From positions 18,810-82,809 of the forward strand of contig NZ_LACH01000053.1 in the NCBI RefSeq assembly GCF_000968015.1: 64,000 nt of DNA, written 5' to 3'. The notes under the pieces were generated by a model. That model did not search any database. It saw only the letters and a program-made list of their open reading frames with translations, and was not told the origin of the DNA. Shown here in pieces: positions 61,920 through 64,000 of this stretch (positions are counted from its first letter, which is position 1; every line of letters begins with the position of its first letter). This stretch comes from Pseudomonas fluorescens. GTDB lineage: Bacteria; Pseudomonadota; Gammaproteobacteria; Pseudomonadales; Pseudomonadaceae. Both the position numbers and the translations under genes were made by a program.

Positions 61920-62393
61920 ATGTCAGAACCGACCTTACTGAACAACGAAATTCGCGACTGGCTGATGGACTGTGGCCTGTTCGATCAACTGCTGCCGGCG
62001 GACTTCGCCACGGCCTCGGGCTACTTCAGCATCAGCACCATTGCTCAGGGCGAAGAGATTTTCCACGAGGGCGATGCCGGCAGCTTCATGTGCATCATCC
62101 ACACTGGCCAGGTGGCGGTGCAGAAAACCAACAGCGAAGGTCACCTGGTGACCATGGCAATGTTGCGCAGCGGTCGGGCGTTCGGCGAAATGGCCGTACT
62201 CGATGGCGAACGGCGCTCTGCCAGTTGCGTGGCCGCGAGCAATTGTCAGTTACTCAACCTGGGCAAGGACTCGTTGGAAAAGATGCTCAACGATGCGCCG
62301 AAAATCGCCGCCAAAATCATCCGCGCCCTCGCCGTCTCCCTCTCCAAGCGCCTGCGCATGGCCGATGGGCAACTGCTCTCGCAGCAGGTTTAA
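61920..62393 (+). CDS. Cyclic nucleotide-binding domain protein (stand-alone)
   Basis: A 157-residue protein that is almost entirely one cNMP-binding domain (about 20-140): SISTIAQGEEIFHEGDAGSF, MCIIHTGQVAVQ, and the phosphate-binding cassette FGEMAVLDGERRSASCVA with the conserved Glu and Arg. No DNA-binding domain follows, unlike Crp/Vfr. It may sense cAMP or another nucleotide and act through protein contact. Stop overlaps the convergent gene's stop by 4 bases. Confidence 0.88.
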   Translation: MSEPTLLNNEIRDWLMDCGLFDQLLPADFATASGYFSISTIAQGEEIFHEGDAGSFMCIIHTGQVAVQKTNSEGHLVTMAMLRSGRAFGEMAVLDGERRSASCVAASNCQLLNLGKDSLEKMLNDAPKIAAKIIRALAVSLSKRLRMADGQLLSQQV

Positions 62394-62680
62394 CCACCGG
62401 GCGATTTGGCTTTCGACGGGTTTTGCTCCAGCCCCGGCAGTGGCTGGTCCTTGGTGGGCGGGCTAGGCATTTCAATGGGCACCAACGGCGGACCGCCACT
62501 GCCGGGCCCGACCTTGGGCACGCTGGTCGGGGTGATTTGCGGGTACGGTGTCGGGGTCGCGGTGCCGGGCGAACCGGGCAGCGGCGCAGGGCTGGTTGGA
62601 ATGGTTTGCAACTGCTGGGCCTGCACTGCAGTTATCGAGAGCGCGGCCAAGGCAATGACCGTTAGAATGGTGCGCTTCAT
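62390..62680 (-). CDS. Proline-rich secreted protein
   Basis: A 96-residue protein with a signal peptide (MKRTILTVIALAALSITAVQ, cleavage after AVQA). The mature part is about one third Pro with Gly, Thr and Ser (SPAPLPGSPGTATPTPYPQI), likely extended and disordered. The ATG at 62680 starts right at the signal peptide. No family recognised. Confidence 0.75.
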   Translation of the reverse strand: MKRTILTVIALAALSITAVQAQQLQTIPTSPAPLPGSPGTATPTPYPQITPTSVPKVGPGSGGPPLVPIEMPSPPTKDQPLPGLEQNPSKAKSPGG

Positions 62681-62778
62681 CAATGGCTCCGTTGGCCTTG
62701 TTGTCTGTTTGCAGGCTACTCCCAACTGCGCGTGTTTGCCTTCCCCCTCTTATGCCAATTTCTCCTCAAGTGAGTCCC

Positions 62779-63465
62779 ATGAAACGTTTCGTTCTGCTCG
62801 ACACCACTCCAATTCCTGAAAATGGCGGTGCCTTGTGCCTGTTCGAATACGGTGAGGATTTCGTCATCAAGATCCAGGGCGGCGACGGCGGGCAACTGAT
62901 GAACACCCGCATGCACGGCTCGGAAGACGCTCTGGCGGAGATCCCGTGCCGCAAAGTGGCTGGCCGGCCGAATTCGCGCGTGCTGATCGGCGGCCTGGGC
63001 ATGGGCTTCACCCTCGCCTCAGCCCTCAAGCATCTAGGCAAGACCGCTGAAGTGGTGGTCGCCGAACTGGTACCGGGCGTGGTGGAGTGGAACCGTGGAC
63101 CGCTGGGAGAGAAAGCCGGGAGCCCGCTGCTCGACCCACGCACGGTCATTCGCATGGAAGACGTGGCCAAAGTCCTGCAGGCCGAGCCGCAAGGCTTCGA
63201 CGCGATCATGCTCGACGTCGACAACGGCCCCGAAGGCCTGACCCAGAAGGCCAACAGCTGGCTCTACTCCGCTGGCGGCCTGAGTGCCTGCGCCAAGGCC
63301 CTGCGGCCCAAAGGCGTGCTGGCCGTCTGGTCCGCGAGCGCAGACCGACAGTTTTCCGACAAACTGAAGAAGGCCGGCTTCAAGGCCGAGGAAGTCCAGG
63401 TCTTCGCCCACGGCAACAAAGGCACCCGCCACACCATCTGGATTGCCGAGAAGCTCAAGGGCTGA
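62779..63465 (+). CDS. Spermidine synthase-like methyltransferase-fold protein
   Basis: A 228-residue Rossmann-fold protein of the spermine/spermidine synthase family: VLIGGLGMGFTLASALKHLG (cofactor loop), VAELVPGVVEWNRGPLGEKA, FDAIMLDVDNGPEGL, and a C-terminal AVWSASADRQFSDKLKKAGF. It is shorter than SpeE (about 285) and lacks the SpeE N-terminal strand domain and clear putrescine site, so synthesis of spermidine is doubtful. Start at 62779, the first Met before the VLLDTTPIPENGG strand. Confidence 0.85.
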   Translation: MKRFVLLDTTPIPENGGALCLFEYGEDFVIKIQGGDGGQLMNTRMHGSEDALAEIPCRKVAGRPNSRVLIGGLGMGFTLASALKHLGKTAEVVVAELVPGVVEWNRGPLGEKAGSPLLDPRTVIRMEDVAKVLQAEPQGFDAIMLDVDNGPEGLTQKANSWLYSAGGLSACAKALRPKGVLAVWSASADRQFSDKLKKAGFKAEEVQVFAHGNKGTRHTIWIAEKLKG

Positions 63466-63514
63466 GCTAAACTGCGTTTAATACCGTCATTAGTCTTTTT
63501 ACAAAGGTGAACCC

Positions 63515-63889
63515 ATGAGTTCGTCAACACCTGCGACCAACACGTCGAAACTGGACCGCATCCTTGCCGACAATCAGCGCGACAAGGAAATGGGTTACCG
63601 CGACAAGGCCCTGAAAATGTACCCGCACGTGTGCGGTCGCTGCGCCCGTGAGTTTTCCGGCAAGCGCCTGAGCGAACTGACCGTGCACCACCGCGACCAC
63701 AACCACGACAACAACCCTCAGGACGGCTCGAACTGGGAATTGTTGTGCCTGTATTGCCACGACAACGAACACTCGCGGTACACCGACCAACAGTATTTCG
63801 ATGAAGGCTCGCTGAGTTCGCCAAAAATCGCCAAGGCGACGCACAACCCATTTGCCGCGTTGGCGGGGTTGATGAAGAAGGAAGACTGA
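63515..63889 (+). CDS. YajD family HNH nuclease
   Basis: A 124-residue protein with an HNH zinc-nuclease core: CGRCAREFSG, LTVHHRDHNHDNNPQDGSNW, CLYCHDNEHSRY, giving two CxxC zinc knuckles and the catalytic His-His. The N-terminal LDRILADNQRDKEMGYRDKA and the size match E. coli YajD. AAAGGTGAACCC precedes the ATG. Biological role unknown. Confidence 0.9.
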   Translation: MSSSTPATNTSKLDRILADNQRDKEMGYRDKALKMYPHVCGRCAREFSGKRLSELTVHHRDHNHDNNPQDGSNWELLCLYCHDNEHSRYTDQQYFDEGSLSSPKIAKATHNPFAALAGLMKKED

Positions 63890-63915
63890 AGATTTTATTT
63901 GCCTGACCTGGCCTC

Positions 63916-64000
63916 ATCGCGAGCAAGCTCGCTCCCACAGTGATTGGCGGTGAGCAAAAATGCTGTGTACGCCGCAGAACCTGAGGGAGCGAGCTTGCTC
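63916..64000. repeat. REP doublet, class 1, right arm cut by window edge
   Basis: ATCGCGAGCAAGCTCGCTCC at 63916, inverse arm GAGGGAGCGAGCTTGCTC from 63983 to the last base. Confidence 0.88.

Overview
The window is a chromosomal segment of a Pseudomonas, most likely of the P. fluorescens group. This rests on the protein families and their wording (AceK, HrpA, TorF-type porin, LpxO, PxpABC, DUF6279 lipoprotein), the high GC content, and a dense scatter of the short palindromic intergenic repeats (GTGGGAGCGAGC...GCTCGCGAT and two other classes) typical of that group. No tRNA, rRNA, CRISPR array, complete insertion sequence or prophage was seen. Coding density is high and nearly every intergenic gap above 80 bases holds a repeat, a hairpin terminator or a promoter region.

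Layout. 1-7 kb: the first codons of an EamA transporter, the S1-domain protein CvfB, a small SutA-like protein, a TorF-type porin, a lipoprotein, a DUF899 protein, and then a degraded accessory patch (about 5.2-6.7 kb) with two YezG-type immunity genes, C-terminal scraps of their cognate toxins and a small gene apparently split by the insertion. 7-11.7 kb: an IclR regulator, a CoA-transferase, a 3-hydroxy-3-methylglutaryl-CoA lyase-like enzyme and a divergent CitMHS transporter, read here as a catabolic module with two matching operator palindromes in the divergent promoter. 11.8-33.4 kb: mostly housekeeping: DEAD-box helicase, YbdG-like channel, azoreductase, LysR/hydrolase/cyclophilin/ABC transporter series, aquaporin, FemAB-like transferase, porin, FabH-like synthase, HrpA, AceK and two drug/metabolite transporters.

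33.5-45.6 kb: a sugar-acid catabolic island. A RhmD-like acid-sugar dehydratase, an AraD1/FAH-fold enzyme and alpha-ketoglutaric semialdehyde dehydrogenase lie in reaction order and fit a pentonate (for example L-lyxonate) to alpha-ketoglutarate route. Next to them are a PdxA-like dehydrogenase, a COG3618 lactonase-type amidohydrolase and an MFS transporter in one overlapping operon, and divergently a tripartite TctCBA transporter followed by a LysR regulator. A shared 15-base palindrome (ATAACC-N3-GGTTAT type, with T-N11-A geometry) sits upstream of both halves, which suggests one regulon.

45.6-64 kb: EamA transporter, LpxO lipid A hydroxylase, CysK, DUF748 protein, a MoxR ATPase/VWA pair, a complete 5-oxoproline operon (MFS transporter, PxpA, PxpB, PxpC) with a divergent LysR regulator, a DUF2937/class II amidotransferase/membrane protein series, oligopeptidase B, a lone cyclic-nucleotide-binding-domain protein, a spermidine synthase-like methyltransferase fold and a YajD-type HNH nuclease. 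Functional assignments come from reading protein motifs by eye; no database search was run.
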